64,000 bases of DNA, from the NCBI RefSeq assembly GCF_019599405.1, contig NZ_RKLQ01000002.1, forward strand, positions 434,001 to 498,000, read 5' to 3'. The stretch's first letter is position 1. Every line of letters begins with the position of its first letter. The stretch is from Haloarcula salinisoli (GTDB taxonomy: Archaea; Halobacteriota; Halobacteria; Halobacteriales; Haloarculaceae). Positions 1 through 8,557 of this stretch are shown here, in pieces. Under the pieces are notes generated by a model, which saw only the letters and a program-made list of their open reading frames with translations, ran no database searches and was not told the DNA's origin. The position numbers and the translations under genes are program-made.

Positions 1-349
1 CTCGGATCTGGCGGTCGACTCCTACGAGGCCCGCGACGGCGTCCAGGCCTACGAGATGGCCGACGGTCGCCGGCTGAACGTGCTGGCGGAGGGCCGACTG
101 GTGAACCTGGCGACTCCCATCGCGCTGGGTCACCCAGTCGAAGTGATGGACCAGAGCTTCGGGATTCAGGCTGTCGTCGTTCGCGAACTGGTCGAGAACG
201 GCGACGCGTACGAGGCGGGCGTCCACGACGTACCCGACCGACTGGACAAGGAAGTCGCGGAGATAAAACTGGACGCCGAGGGCGTCGAGTTCGACGGGCT
301 GACCGAGACCCAGGCCGAGTATATGGATTCCTGGCAGCACGGGACGTAG
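1..349 (+). CDS. ahcY: Adenosylhomocysteinase, C-terminal part (5' end outside window)
   Basis: This is the C-terminal 115 residues or so of S-adenosylhomocysteine hydrolase, which splits SAH into adenosine and homocysteine and so recycles the product of methyl-transfer reactions in the cytoplasm. The open frame runs in from position 2 without a start. The visible part carries the family's end-of-protein signature: a segment reading NLATPIALGHPVEVMDQSF, then the tail with DRLDKEVAEIKL and a C-terminal region around EAEYMDSW. The stop codon TAG at 347-349 is also the first base pair of a 9-bp hairpin that starts the downstream repeat. Confidence 0.93.
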   Translation, partial: SDLAVDSYEARDGVQAYEMADGRRLNVLAEGRLVNLATPIALGHPVEVMDQSFGIQAVVVRELVENGDAYEAGVHDVPDRLDKEVAEIKLDAEGVEFDGLTETQAEYMDSWQHGT

Positions 350-556
350 GAGGAACTGAGCGTAGCGAAGTTCCTCCGAACTGCGCAGCGGTGACCGCAG
401 GGAACCGCGAGCATAGCGAGGTCACGAGCCTGCGAGTGACCTCGTACCGGAGCGGGGAACGCAGTGACCCGTGAGACCGAGCGAGGCCGCGACGGAGTGA
501 GCGTCTTGGTAACTGCGAGCCGTGAGCAGAGGACCCGCGAGTAGTACGCGGACCGG
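349..556 (+). repeat. Hairpin mosaic repeat downstream of ahcY
   Basis: This stretch is a chain of short inverted repeats with no believable ORF. The clearest units are 349-377 (9-bp stem GGAGGAACT/AGTTCCTCC, 11-nt loop GAGCGTAGCGA), 388-408 (5-bp stem GCGGT/ACCGC, loop GACCGCAGGGA), 417-444 (9-bp stem CGAGGTCAC/GTGACCTCG, shorter loop) and 453-471 (4-bp stem CGGG/CCCG, loop GAACGCAGTGA). Each 11-nt loop folds further as GA, two base pairs, a GNA triloop and GA. The first stem includes the last base of the ahcY stop codon, so the element may sit in the transcript's 3' end. Confidence 0.75.
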
Positions 557-616
557 TCCACACATCGTACGTGAGAGACAAACCGAAATCGATTACAGCC
601 GGGGGCTCCGCTGTTC

Positions 617-808
617 ATGTCAATGACTGGCGAACTCACTGTCGAGTTTCTCGCGCTCGAATCCGCCTTCATCATGGTCGGCTTCGCCGTCGCCGCACAG
701 GTCGCACCGCCGGACCCGTACTCACAGGTGCTCGGGACGCTGGTGATTCTGGCGGTGACGCTCCCGCTCTCGTACTGGCTGGTCTACCGGCGGGGGCTCT
801 CGCTGTGA
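617..808 (+). CDS. Small two-helix membrane protein (paralogue 1)
   Basis: This 63-residue protein has a short polar start, one hydrophobic segment around residues 14-30 and a second around residues 38-58, ending in LPLSYWLVYRRGLSL. I do not recognise a named family. The second copy of the gene lies at 1191-1370 and shares the C-terminal motif LPLSYWLVYxRG, so the two are tandem paralogues. A promoter-like sequence very similar to the one before priL follows this gene at 853-870. Function is unknown; the conserved ending and location before the primase gene are the only clues. Confidence 0.6.
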   Translation: MSMTGELTVEFLALESAFIMVGFAVAAQVAPPDPYSQVLGTLVILAVTLPLSYWLVYRRGLSL

Positions 809-852
809 GGGTGTGCCGACCGGCAGCCGCTGCCTGCTGACCGCCGCGACCG

Positions 853-870
853 GGGACGGCAATTTTGTTC
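853..870 (+). promoter_or_regulatory. Copy of the priL promoter sequence
   Basis: The sequence gggacggcaattttgttc matches 1395-1412, the probable priL promoter, at 17 of 18 positions. Here no gene starts at the expected distance, so this looks like a leftover copy from a duplication that included the small membrane gene and the promoter behind it. Confidence 0.5.
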
Positions 871-963
871 ATCCTCCACGCCGTGAACAGCGTGGCGTCG
901 GAAACGCCGCGAGCAGTCGGCCCCAGGCCGACGACGGCGGGAGAATCCCGTTGAATCAGATAG

Positions 964-1110
964 TGGGGCCGACCCAGGGAGACCCAGAAAGGGTGCGGAG
1001 AGGGACCGGAGGTCCCTCAAGCGGTCGGGTGGCGACCAGCGGGAGCCGTGAGTAGCGAGGAACTGCGCGCAGCGAATCCCTCCGAAATTGCAAGCGGGCG
1101 AGCGGTCGAG
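964..1110 (+). repeat. Degenerate copy of the hairpin mosaic repeat
   Basis: The stretch contains an 8-bp hairpin with a GGA triloop at 1000-1018 (GAGGGACC/GGTCCCTC). A decayed relative of the first unit behind ahcY follows at about 1059-1086: gaggaact, then gcgcgcagcga, then atccctcc. It lies between the two paralogous small membrane genes. I see no gene in 871-1190. Confidence 0.5.
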
Positions 1111-1190
1111 ACAGGGTTCGTTACAGAGAGAGTGGATGGAAAGCAAAATACCTACATTTAACGTCATTTATTCCCCAGAAGAATACAGCA

Positions 1191-1370
1191 ATGAGTGGAG
1201 AACGCTTGTTGGAGTTTGCTGGGGCCGTAGCCGCCTTCGGCACGGTCGGATTCTGGGTTGGCGCGTTCCTGGGACAGAATATCCCGGAGTTAGCGCTTCT
1301 CATATGGCTGATAAGTCTGGTGGTGGCCCTCCCGCTCTCGTACTGGCTGGTCTACGGGCGGGGGCGCTGA
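1191..1370 (+). CDS. Small two-helix membrane protein (paralogue 2)
   Basis: This 59-residue ORF begins MSGERLLEFAGAVAAFGTVG and ends LPLSYWLVYGRGR, with hydrophobic segments around residues 9-27 and 32-54. Its last dozen residues are almost identical to those of the 617-808 protein, so both descend from a duplication. The two copies have diverged strongly in the first half, which suggests an old event under protein-level constraint on the second helix. The gene ends 65 bases before priL. No function can be assigned from sequence. Confidence 0.6.
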   Translation: MSGERLLEFAGAVAAFGTVGFWVGAFLGQNIPELALLIWLISLVVALPLSYWLVYGRGR

Positions 1371-1394
1371 GGTCGCATCGAACCGCCCGGCACG

Positions 1395-1412
1395 GGGACG
1401 GCAATTTTATTC
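1395..1412 (+). promoter_or_regulatory. Probable priL promoter
   Basis: The A/T stretch gcaattttattc lies about 25-35 bases before the priL ATG, the usual spacing of a TATA box for a leaderless or near-leaderless haloarchaeal transcript. A near-identical copy lies at 853-870. Confidence 0.55.
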
Positions 1413-1435
1413 GGCCCCACGCGCAAGCGGTGTCC

Positions 1436-2521
1436 ATGCAGCCGCTCCACGCGCGCTACCCGTTCCTGGCCGCCGCCCGCGAGGCCGTCGAGACTGCGGC
1501 GGTCGACCTGGGCGAGGTCGTCGCGACCGACGAGGCCGTCACCGAGCGGGCCGTGGAGCGGGTCGAACACGCCATCACGGACGGTAGCGTCGGCGACCCA
1601 CACCGGCGCACCCGCGTCGAGTTGCTCTCCTACCCCGTCGCGCGCGTGCTCGTCTCGCTAGTCGATACGCACGTCTGTACCCGCAAGTACGCCCAGGCCG
1701 AGGCCGAGTCGGCCCAGGAGCGGTTCAGTCAGGAGTTCGCGGCGACGACGGAGTTCAAGTCCACCAGCACCGAGCGCGTGAGCCTCGACCAGTTGCTCGC
1801 GGAGTTCGACCTCGCGAGCGCCGTCACCGACGCCGCCGAGGGCTACTGGGTCGAGGTGGGGACCTATCTCGACCTGGCGGCCGACCAGCGGGGTGACCAC
1901 TGGCGGCTGGTCAACCGGCCGCTGGCGGACGGTCGGGTCCGAATCGGGTCCGAGGAGCTGCACGTCCTGCTGAAACAGGCCATCCGCCACCGGGTCGCCG
2001 AGGGGCTCCCCTTCCAGGTGCCCGACCCTATCGCCGACGAACTCGACGACGAGGTCGAGCGCTTAAACGAGGTGCTCGCAGAGCTCGATCTGACCCGGGA
2101 GATAGACACTGTCGTCCCGGAACTGTTCCCGCCGTGTATGCAGGCGCTGCTGGACAAGGTCCAGAAGGGCGAACACCTGGCCCACCACTCTCGCTTTGCT
2201 ATCGCCGCCTTCCTCACCAGTATCGGGATGACGACCGACGAGATTGTCGACCTGTTCAACGTCAACCCCGGCTTCGGCGAGGAGGCGACCCGGTACCAGG
2301 TCGACCACATCCGCGGCGACACCAGCCCGACGGAGTACTCGACGCCGGCCTGCTCGACGATGCAGTCCTACGGCGACTGTGTGAATATGGACGACCTCTG
2401 TGAGCGCATCTCCCATCCGATGGCCTACTACGAGCAGAAGATAGACGACGCCGAGGACGAGGAACTGGAGGACTGGCGCGACGAGAACGACGACGGCGAA
2501 GACGAAGCGGCCGAGGCCTAG
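1436..2521 (+). CDS. priL: DNA primase large subunit PriL
   Basis: This 361-residue protein is the regulatory subunit of the archaeal/eukaryotic-type primase. With PriS it makes the RNA primers for DNA replication, and it carries an iron-sulphur cluster in its C-terminal domain. The sequence starts MQPLHARYPFLAAAREAVE. It has candidate cluster cysteines in the C-terminal half: PPCMQALL near residue 235, PACSTMQSYGDC near 307-316 and LC shortly after. The conserved RFAIAAFL helix and the YQVDHIRG segment are also present. An in-frame frame extends further upstream, but the ATG at 1436 fits the family's N-terminus and the promoter. The acidic C-terminal tail overlaps the convergent gene at 2518 by four bases. 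Confidence 0.93.
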   Translation: MQPLHARYPFLAAAREAVETAAVDLGEVVATDEAVTERAVERVEHAITDGSVGDPHRRTRVELLSYPVARVLVSLVDTHVCTRKYAQAEAESAQERFSQEFAATTEFKSTSTERVSLDQLLAEFDLASAVTDAAEGYWVEVGTYLDLAADQRGDHWRLVNRPLADGRVRIGSEELHVLLKQAIRHRVAEGLPFQVPDPIADELDDEVERLNEVLAELDLTREIDTVVPELFPPCMQALLDKVQKGEHLAHHSRFAIAAFLTSIGMTTDEIVDLFNVNPGFGEEATRYQVDHIRGDTSPTEYSTPACSTMQSYGDCVNMDDLCERISHPMAYYEQKIDDAEDEELEDWRDENDDGEDEAAEA

Positions 2522-2727
2522 AACTGCGACCGTTCCAGCCAGATGCCCGCCCCGAGCATCACGACGACGAACAGCCCGATAGCGCCGACCAGCGCGGTGC
2601 CGCCCTGGGGCGTGAGTCCGCCGTTGGCCGAGTAGGTCGTGGCGACGTAGACGGTTGCCGCGACGAACGTCACGAGGGCGATGGCCGAGATAACGACCTG
2701 CACGATGGCCTCCCGCTCGATTTCCAT
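2518..2727 (-). CDS. Small haloarchaeal membrane protein (DUF7472-like)
   Basis: The 69-residue product begins MEIEREAIVQVVISAIALVT and has two transmembrane segments (about residues 9-28 and 43-62) separated by a short loop with GLTPQGG. It resembles a small haloarchaeal family that I remember as DUF7472; the number is tentative and no function is known. I place the start at 2727 rather than at an upstream ATG (2778) because the family begins with the MEIxRE motif. It is convergent with priL and overlaps its last codon. Confidence 0.6.
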   Translation of the reverse strand: MEIEREAIVQVVISAIALVTFVAATVYVATTYSANGGLTPQGGTALVGAIGLFVVVMLGAGIWLERSQF

Positions 2728-2925
2728 GTCCCGCGATATCCCCGGGGCGGGCAAAAGGGTGTCGAACCGCTCTAGCAACGGTTCGTGTCCGTGATCTAAA
2801 TAGTTCTGGCTGTTCGCGTACGCTCTGTCCGTCCACGAACACGCCTAGCCGCCGAGAGATTTAGGGTCGTTCGGGCCCTACGTTTCGACTGGACACATCG
2901 AGAAAAACAGCCGTGTCCGCCCGCT

Positions 2926-3558
2926 ATGACACTGATTACGCCCTCGGACGACACCGAGCCGACTGCACTGGCACCCGGCCCCGAGCGGCTCGACGCTCGC
3001 TCGCGTCGCGCCTGGACCGAGCGGATGCTGGTCGACCGCCGCGAGGACGACAGCTACGCCGTCACCACCGAGAGCGGCCACACCTACCGCGTCGACCTGG
3101 CCGAGCACAGCTGTAGCTGTCCGGACCACCGGATACGCGGCGAGCAGTGCAAACACCTGCGGCGAGTCGCCATCGAGATAACCGCCCGCCGTGTTGCCCC
3201 GCCCGGCCGCGAGCGGGCGCGCTGTGACGTCTGTGGCGGCGTCACGTTCGTCCCTCGGGACGCGGTTCCACCGCACCGCTGCCGGCGCTGCCGGCTCGTC
3301 CCCGGCGACGTCGTCGTCGACCGCGAGACGGGCAAGCGCCTCGTCGTCGCCCGGGTGCTCGACGAGCGGGCCGACGAGCACGTCATCCAGGCGACCGGGG
3401 AGACCGTCGCCGAGTACGAGCGCAACGACGGCTACCCGGCCGCGGATAGGGTGGTCGAGGCGACGTATCTGACCGACCGTCACCGGCGGAGGCGGCCCCG
3501 TCGCTATGCCTTCCCGCGGTCGCGGCTGGACCGGACCGACGAGCAACTGGTCGAGTAA
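2926..3558 (+). CDS. SWIM zinc-finger protein
   Basis: The 210-residue protein contains a SWIM-type zinc motif at about residues 62-77: CSCPDHRIRGEQCKH, that is CxC...CxH, expected to bind one zinc ion and mediate DNA or protein contacts. A second possible zinc site follows, CDVCGG near residue 100 paired with CRRCRL near 119. The remaining C-terminal region is arginine-rich with no named domain. SWIM proteins in haloarchaea are often free-standing and poorly characterised, so a nucleic-acid role is likely but unproved. It is transcribed alone. Confidence 0.75.
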   Translation: MTLITPSDDTEPTALAPGPERLDARSRRAWTERMLVDRREDDSYAVTTESGHTYRVDLAEHSCSCPDHRIRGEQCKHLRRVAIEITARRVAPPGRERARCDVCGGVTFVPRDAVPPHRCRRCRLVPGDVVVDRETGKRLVVARVLDERADEHVIQATGETVAEYERNDGYPAADRVVEATYLTDRHRRRRPRRYAFPRSRLDRTDEQLVE

Positions 3559-3681
3559 GCGTGCCGCCGTCGGTGCGTAGCGCCCCCAGGAGCGCGGCTA
3601 CGCACGGCGTGCCGGTTTGACCCTCCCTGCGACGGCGGCATGCCATCTGCTGCCGGTATCGTTGATAAACTCCCGCACGGC

Positions 3682-4203
3682 TCACTCCAGCATCGCCGCG
3701 GCCTCGTCTTTCGAGAGGTCGCCCCGCTCGAAGGCCGCAAGGATATCGAGTATCGCCTGGTCCGGCCCGCTATCGTCGGCGACCTCGTCGAGGGTCACTT
3801 TCCTCGTGTTGCCGACGAACTCGTCGAAGTCGGTGCCCTCGGCGATGGCGGTCTCCTTCTTGACGCGGTAGTTGCCGCCGTCGGTCGTGTAGAGGTCGCC
3901 CGGATGGAAGAAGTACCAGTCCTCGCGGTCGAAGCGGGCGGCGACGCGGGGTTTGGCGCCGAAGTTCCGCGCGAAAAAGAGCAGGGCCTCTATCTCCGCG
4001 CCGTCCAGATAGATTGGGTCACCGGCGCTGGATTTGGCCTCGATAGCGTAGAAGGTCTCCCCGTCGCCGGTCAGCACGTCCGGGAGCTCCCGCTCGGTCG
4101 CGCTGCCACTGGCCGGCGCCCGCATCACCGCGAAGCCCGCCTCGTCGAGTGCGTTGACCAGCTCCCGCTCGCGGCGGTCCCCCTTCGCGTTCGAGTTTGC
4201 CAT
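3682..4203 (-). CDS. hjc: Holliday junction resolvase Hjc
   Basis: This 173-residue protein belongs to the archaeal Hjc family, PD-(D/E)xK nucleases that cut four-way DNA junctions symmetrically during recombination and fork repair. The N-terminal part shows the family pattern: [20 protein letters not shown] with the first acidic residue, then [17 protein letters not shown] containing the catalytic Asp, and FYAIEAKSS with the ExK pair. The C-terminal extension of about 50 residues (KVTLDEV... [16 protein letters not shown]) is longer than in minimal Hjc proteins but common in halophiles. The start is placed at MANSNAKGD (4203) because the longer frame adds twelve residues absent from the family. 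Confidence 0.9.
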   Translation of the reverse strand: MANSNAKGDRRERELVNALDEAGFAVMRAPASGSATERELPDVLTGDGETFYAIEAKSSAGDPIYLDGAEIEALLFFARNFGAKPRVAARFDREDWYFFHPGDLYTTDGGNYRVKKETAIAEGTDFDEFVGNTRKVTLDEVADDSGPDQAILDILAAFERGDLSKDEAAAMLE

Positions 4204-4322
4204 TATCAGATGGTGGTCCCATACCGGTAAAACGTTCACGTATAGCGTTTATTCGGTTCATCCACCCGGGCGGGGCTGAACGGTCGTGTTTGTATATATG
4301 GGTGTAGTCGTACGGAGTTGGC

Positions 4323-5162
4323 ATGGACCGACGGCAATTCCTCACTGCGACGACGGTGACCGGGACGACACTGCTTGCCGGCTGTGGCGGCTCGACTGAC
4401 ACGAACGGGACTGCGAGCGGGGACGGCACCCCCGGCGGTAGCACCGAAACGGCCATCGACGGGGGGACCGGTTCCACCACCGGCAGCTTCCGCCTGCTCA
4501 TCAGCGACCGGCCGGCAGATATCGGAGACTTCGACTCGCTGGACGTGACCTTCGACAGGGCCCGCGTCCACCGCCAGCAGTCGGACGACGACGACACCGA
4601 GACCGCCACAGCGACTGAGACGGCAACGGCGACGGAAACCGCGACGGCGACCGAGGAAATGGAAACCGACGACGGTGAGGCGGAGAGTGACTCTGACGAC
4701 GACGAGAGCGCCTCAGAGCGCGGCTTCACCGTCTTCGACCTGGATTCGCCGACTGTCGACCTGACACAGGTCGTCGGCGAGAAGGCCATCGGCGTCCTCG
4801 ATGGGAAGCTGGAGACCGGCGAGTACAGCAAGATAGAGCTGTACGTGAGCGACATCGAGGGCGTCGTCGACGGCGAGGCGGTGCCGGTGAAGCTCCCGAG
4901 CAACAAGCTCCAGATTCAGAAACCGTTCGAGGTGACGGCCGACGGGACCGTCGAGTTCGTCTTCGACATCAACGTCGTCAAGAAGGGGACGGGCGGCTAC
5001 AACCTCAAACCGGTCATCGGCGAGAGCGGGGTCGCGGGGAAGGACGTCGAGGTCGAGGAAGTCGACGCCGACGACGAGGACGAAACCGAGTCGTCGACGG
5101 AGAGCGACACTGCGACAGAGAGCGGAACGGAAACAGAGAGCGACACTGCGACCGAGGCGTAA
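4323..5162 (+). CDS. DUF4382-type lipoprotein
   Basis: The 279-residue protein starts with MDRRQFLTATTVTGTTLLAGC, a twin-arginine signal ending in a lipobox, so it should be exported folded by Tat and lipid-anchored at the Cys near residue 21. A threonine/serine/glycine-rich linker follows. The core, from GSFRLLISDRPADIGDFDSL to about LKPVIG, matches the DUF4382 fold found in prokaryotic lipoproteins and is interrupted by a T/E/A/D repeat (TETATATETATATE). A similar acidic low-complexity tail closes the protein. A TATA-like tgtatatatg lies at 4289-4298, about 25-34 bases upstream of the ATG. Ligand and role are unknown. Confidence 0.78.
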   Translation: MDRRQFLTATTVTGTTLLAGCGGSTDTNGTASGDGTPGGSTETAIDGGTGSTTGSFRLLISDRPADIGDFDSLDVTFDRARVHRQQSDDDDTETATATETATATETATATEEMETDDGEAESDSDDDESASERGFTVFDLDSPTVDLTQVVGEKAIGVLDGKLETGEYSKIELYVSDIEGVVDGEAVPVKLPSNKLQIQKPFEVTADGTVEFVFDINVVKKGTGGYNLKPVIGESGVAGKDVEVEEVDADDEDETESSTESDTATESGTETESDTATEA

Positions 5163-5192
5163 CAACGTCCCCGGTCGGCCGTTCGTCGCCGG

Positions 5193-5804
5193 CTACTCTT
5201 CGGCTCGGGATTCGAGTTCGCGGATGATCTGCTCGGTCTCGCCCCCGTCGCTGCGGATGGCCTTCGCGTAGCGCTGGTACTCCTCGCGGGTGACCGTCAC
5301 CGTCTGTTTCTTGCCCTTGCGGGTCAGCTCCAGTCGGACCATCCCCTGCGGGTTGTTACGAGTGCGGAAGCTCGCCATCGCGGTGAAGACGAACCAGAAC
5401 GCCAGGCCGGTGCCGACGAAGTACGCCATCGCCGTCTCGAAGGCGAGCGTCTCCGCCCCGGTCGTCCATCGCTCGGGGTAGGCCACCTGGAAGATGGCGA
5501 CACCGACCAGACAGAACCCGGCGCCGACGAGGACGCCGACGTTCTCGCGCCGGGACGAGGGGAGGACGGCGACGACGCCCAGAAACATCGCCGGGATACC
5601 CAGGCCGCCCAGCGTCCCGGCCAGCTTCTCGGCGGCCCGGAGGTCGCTCGCGCCCAGCCACGCGCCGACGGGCGTCGTCACGACCAGCAGGCCCAGCACG
5701 ACCGCCAGCGCGCCCAGCACGCCGAGCGCGGCCCCGGCGTAGACGCGACGCGGGTCCCGCCCCTCCCAGCGGCGGCCACCGTACGCGTCTCCGAGCTGCT
5801 CCAT
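5193..5804 (-). CDS. Haloarchaeal membrane protein (DUF7139-like)
   Basis: The 203-residue product has four predicted membrane spans (roughly residues 22-45, 60-78, 87-106 and 122-140). A positively charged cytoplasmic tail follows, containing RLELTRKGKKQTVTVTREEY. The tail is reminiscent of a small beta-hairpin module and ends in an acidic helix. I recall this arrangement as a haloarchaeal family of unknown function (DUF7139, number tentative). The start at 5804 (MEQLGDAYGG) is preferred over the GTG/ATG nine codons upstream. It follows the broken hydrolase gene on the same strand with a 36-nt gap, so both may share a transcript with pcn. Confidence 0.65.
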   Translation of the reverse strand: MEQLGDAYGGRRWEGRDPRRVYAGAALGVLGALAVVLGLLVVTTPVGAWLGASDLRAAEKLAGTLGGLGIPAMFLGVVAVLPSSRRENVGVLVGAGFCLVGVAIFQVAYPERWTTGAETLAFETAMAYFVGTGLAFWFVFTAMASFRTRNNPQGMVRLELTRKGKKQTVTVTREEYQRYAKAIRSDGGETEQIIRELESRAEE

Positions 5805-5840
5805 AGCAAGCCGTTGTATCCCGACCCACAAAACGGTACG

Positions 5841-6713
5841 TCAGACGGGCGTCGGACCGCGTAACGCGTGGCCGGCGGCCACACAGAGGGACCCCAGATG
5901 GTCGCTGTCGACCCGAACGAGGTCGGCCTCGGGGAGACGCTGGGCGAGTGCCTCGCCGGTCTCGGGTGCGACGTTGGTGTCATGCTGGCCCTGCACGACG
6001 GTGACTGGAACCGACACGTCCGCGAGGTCGAGGGGCCACGGCTGGGCGAGCAGGCCAAGTTCCCGGACGAAGCCCGAGGGCCCGCCCGCGGTCGCCGCCA
6101 GCACGTCGGCCTTGACGAGTCGGGCGATGTCGTCGGCCGAGAGCGCATCGGTCTCGGGCGGCGCCTGGGCCACCAGGTCCAGCGCTGCCTCGGGGTCCTG
6201 CCGGGCGAGTATCCGCCGCTGGAGCCGGACGAGCGGCGAGCAGAGCCACGGAACCGACCGGGCCAGTGCCCCCATCGCCTGCTGGGTTCGTCCCGTCTCG
6301 CCGACGCCAGGCGGGCCCACCCCGCTGACGAGGGTCACACCCTCGACAGCGTCCAGCCGGTGGCAGGCCAGGGTGAAGGGGGCACCGCCGGAGAAGCCCA
6401 GCACGCCGGCTCGGTCGGCGTCGACGTGGGAAAGCAGCGCGGCGGCGTCGTCGGGCCAGTCGTCGATACCGCCGTCGGCGTCGTCGGAGTCGCCGATGCC
6501 AGGCCGGTCGGGGGCGACGAGGTGGATGTCGCGCTCGGCCGCGGCGGCGGAAAGCAGGCGGCCCAGCAGCCGCGAGCCGGGCATCCCGTGACAGAAGAGG
6601 ACGGGACGCCCCGCCGGGTCGCCTTAGCTCGCGTAGGCGAGCTGTCGGCCGCCGCGGTCGAGGAACTCGGGCTCGGTCGCCCAGTCACCGGCAATCGATT
6701 CGGCGGAAGCCAT
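5841..6713 (-). pseudogene. Alpha/beta hydrolase interrupted by an in-frame TAA
   Basis: Reading from ATG 6713, the frame gives MASAESIAGDWATEPEFLDR..., reaches LAYAS, then hits TAA at 6624-6626. It continues in the same frame as GDPAGRPVLFCHGMPGSRLL. In the alpha/beta hydrolase family this junction normally reads LAYAxYGDPxGRPVLFxHGxPGSR, so the stop sits exactly where a tyrosine codon (TAT/TAC) is expected. The rest is intact: nucleophile motif GFSGGA, acid in GQHDTN and histidine in DSDHLGSL. The protein could only restart at the ATG inside the oxyanion-hole motif (6584), which would remove the first strands. A sequencing error is possible. The gene lies 44 bases behind pcn. Confidence 0.82.
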
Positions 6714-6757
6714 ACGCCATCGTACCGGACGCCAGCAAAAAAGGCTGAGCCTCGCGT

Positions 6758-7501
6758 CTAGTCGCTCTGGATGCGCGGGGCGAGCATGTAGGTGACCCGT
6801 CCCTGGCCCTCGGCGAAGTCGAAGTGCATCTTGACGGGGAACTCCTCGCCAAGTTCCATCTCGACCTCGGCGTCTTTCGGGATGGCCTTGTTCATGTTCT
6901 TCAGGTAGTCGAGCGAGAACAGGGAGTGGGCGTCGCCGGGCGTGAGGTCGATGAGGTCCTCCTGGGTCAGTTCGAGGTGGACGTCGTCTGTGTCGCCCTC
7001 GGCGTCGACGTAGAACAGCTCGTCGGTCGCGTCGACGCCCAGCGCGATGTGGTCGCTGACCATGTCCGCCGCGGTCACCGACCGGTTGATATCCTTCCCC
7101 TCGATGACGATGTGGGAGGACAGATCCAGATCGGGGAGGTCGGGCTCCTGGCGGATGGAGTCGGGGTCGATGAGCGCGAGCGTATATTCGAGGCCGTCGA
7201 TGGCGATGTGGAGCTTGCGGGTCTCTTCGTCGAGTTCGAGGTGGACGAGCTGGCCCGAGTCGGCCATCCCGGCGATATCTTCCAGCCGGGAGAGGTTGAC
7301 GCCGATGAGGCCGCCGTCGGTCTCGTAGGACTCGAAGGCCGCTGCGTCGAGTCGCAGGTCGACCATGCCGACGTTGGCCGGGTCCACCGCCCGAATCTCT
7401 AGCCCGTCGTCTTCGAGGTGGATCTTGCACTCGTCCACCAGCACGCTCACTGAGTCGAGAGCCGACTTGAGCGTGTCCGCACTCACGATGGCGTTGAACA
7501 T
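6758..7501 (-). CDS. pcn: DNA polymerase sliding clamp PCNA
   Basis: The 247-residue product is the archaeal PCNA, which forms a homotrimeric ring around DNA and tethers polymerases, FEN1 and ligase. It begins [20 protein letters not shown]. It contains the clamp landmarks [16 protein letters not shown] (near residues 40-55), an acidic interdomain region and a C-terminal LAPRIQSD, and it is highly acidic as in halophiles. Length is normal. The start at 7501 is fixed by the family N-terminus and by the TATA element at 7527-7535; a longer upstream frame is spurious. The hydrolase pseudogene follows on the same strand. Confidence 0.96.
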   Translation of the reverse strand: MFNAIVSADTLKSALDSVSVLVDECKIHLEDDGLEIRAVDPANVGMVDLRLDAAAFESYETDGGLIGVNLSRLEDIAGMADSGQLVHLELDEETRKLHIAIDGLEYTLALIDPDSIRQEPDLPDLDLSSHIVIEGKDINRSVTAADMVSDHIALGVDATDELFYVDAEGDTDDVHLELTQEDLIDLTPGDAHSLFSLDYLKNMNKAIPKDAEVEMELGEEFPVKMHFDFAEGQGRVTYMLAPRIQSD

Positions 7502-7526
7502 CTTGAACCGGGCTACGCCCCCATGC

Positions 7527-7535
7527 ATTAAAAAG
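7527..7535 (-). promoter_or_regulatory. pcn promoter TATA box
   Basis: On the minus strand the sequence ctttttaat lies about 26-34 bases before the pcn ATG, the position expected for a TATA box of a leaderless transcript. Confidence 0.6.
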
Positions 7536-7667
7536 TCCCTCATTGAATCCGCGTGCGCGCGGGCAGCGTCGGCCCACGCCCCGACCGTGACCGGGGCCAG
7601 TAGCGGGCCGGAGCGGTTGCAGACGCAGGCACCGCTCGTATGCGGGCGGCTCGATAAGGAGAGTGAC

Positions 7668-8279
7668 ATGAGCGACCCAGCCGACGACGGGGAGCGCCGC
7701 CGGTGGTGCCGACGAGCGGTGTTGCAGTCGGTCGCCGGCATCGGCGCTGTCGGGACCGCCGGTGTCGCTGCGGGCCAGACAGAGACCGGCGGTGGCAGCC
7801 AGGGCGGGCAACAGAAGGCCGTCATCCCCGAACAGCAACAGTACGGCCAGTCAGTGACGGGCTTTTTCGTCCACATCGGGCCGGGCGTCGACCCGACCGA
7901 GGCCAGTGTCGCCGACCAGTGTGACTTCGTCGACTGGAGCAACGACGAGACGCTGGCCTACGACGCCCAGCTCATCGACCGCGAGGCCGACCCCGAGCAG
8001 ACCCAGATAACGCTGTATCTCGACGACCGTGTCGACGTCGAGCCGGGGATGCTCTTTATCATCAACGACCGCGAGCAGTGCGAGAGCGGCTATCTGGGCA
8101 TCTATCTCGAACAGACCGGCGTCAACCTGGCCCAGCTTCGGAGCCGGGATTTCACGCCGAACCCCGAGAACCAGGGCGACGGTGGCGGGGTCGGGGCCGC
8201 CGGTCCGGGAGTGGGCGTCGCGAGCGGGCTGGCGGGCTTGCTGGGCGGCGGGTGGCTCTACGGCCAGCGTCGAGGGTAG
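7668..8279 (+). CDS. Secreted or anchored protein with Tat-like signal and C-terminal helix
   Basis: The 203-residue product starts [20 protein letters not shown], has a hydrophobic core [13 protein letters not shown] and an AGQ-type cleavage region near residue 37, so it is probably exported. The mature part has no domain I recognise. It contains [20 protein letters not shown] and a conserved-looking block with [19 protein letters not shown]. The C-terminus has a glycine-rich linker and one transmembrane helix ([17 protein letters not shown]) followed by QRRG, which would keep it membrane-bound. The start is set by a good ribosome-binding sequence aaggag at 7657-7662. The 278 bases after it hold no gene, only the promoter of the next one. 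Confidence 0.65.
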   Translation: MSDPADDGERRRWCRRAVLQSVAGIGAVGTAGVAAGQTETGGGSQGGQQKAVIPEQQQYGQSVTGFFVHIGPGVDPTEASVADQCDFVDWSNDETLAYDAQLIDREADPEQTQITLYLDDRVDVEPGMLFIINDREQCESGYLGIYLEQTGVNLAQLRSRDFTPNPENQGDGGGVGAAGPGVGVASGLAGLLGGGWLYGQRRG

Positions 8280-8528
8280 TTCTCGGGCTCCGCTGTGAGT
8301 GGGCTCGTCGCCGTCATACCGCCGAATCGGTCACCTGATACTGCTGGCTGTACCGAACTGACGGAATTCGACACCCCCGGGCGTCGAGTATCTCTACGAA
8401 CGTACAGAAAGCAGTATGCGCCAGCGATAGCGGGCCGGCAAGTCCCAAGCGAACCGTCAGTGTCCCTCCGAGCGGTGACGGGCGGCCGCCACGGCGCTGC
8501 TGCAACCGGGACTGCCCATATACATACG

Positions 8529-8537
8529 GTTATATAC
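8529..8537 (+). promoter_or_regulatory. TATA box of the 8558 lipoprotein gene
   Basis: The A/T-rich sequence ggttatata lies 21-29 bases before the ATG at 8558 and fits a leaderless promoter. Apart from this, I see nothing in 8280-8557. Confidence 0.5.
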
Positions 8538-8557
8538 CTTTAAAGCATTTATACTGC

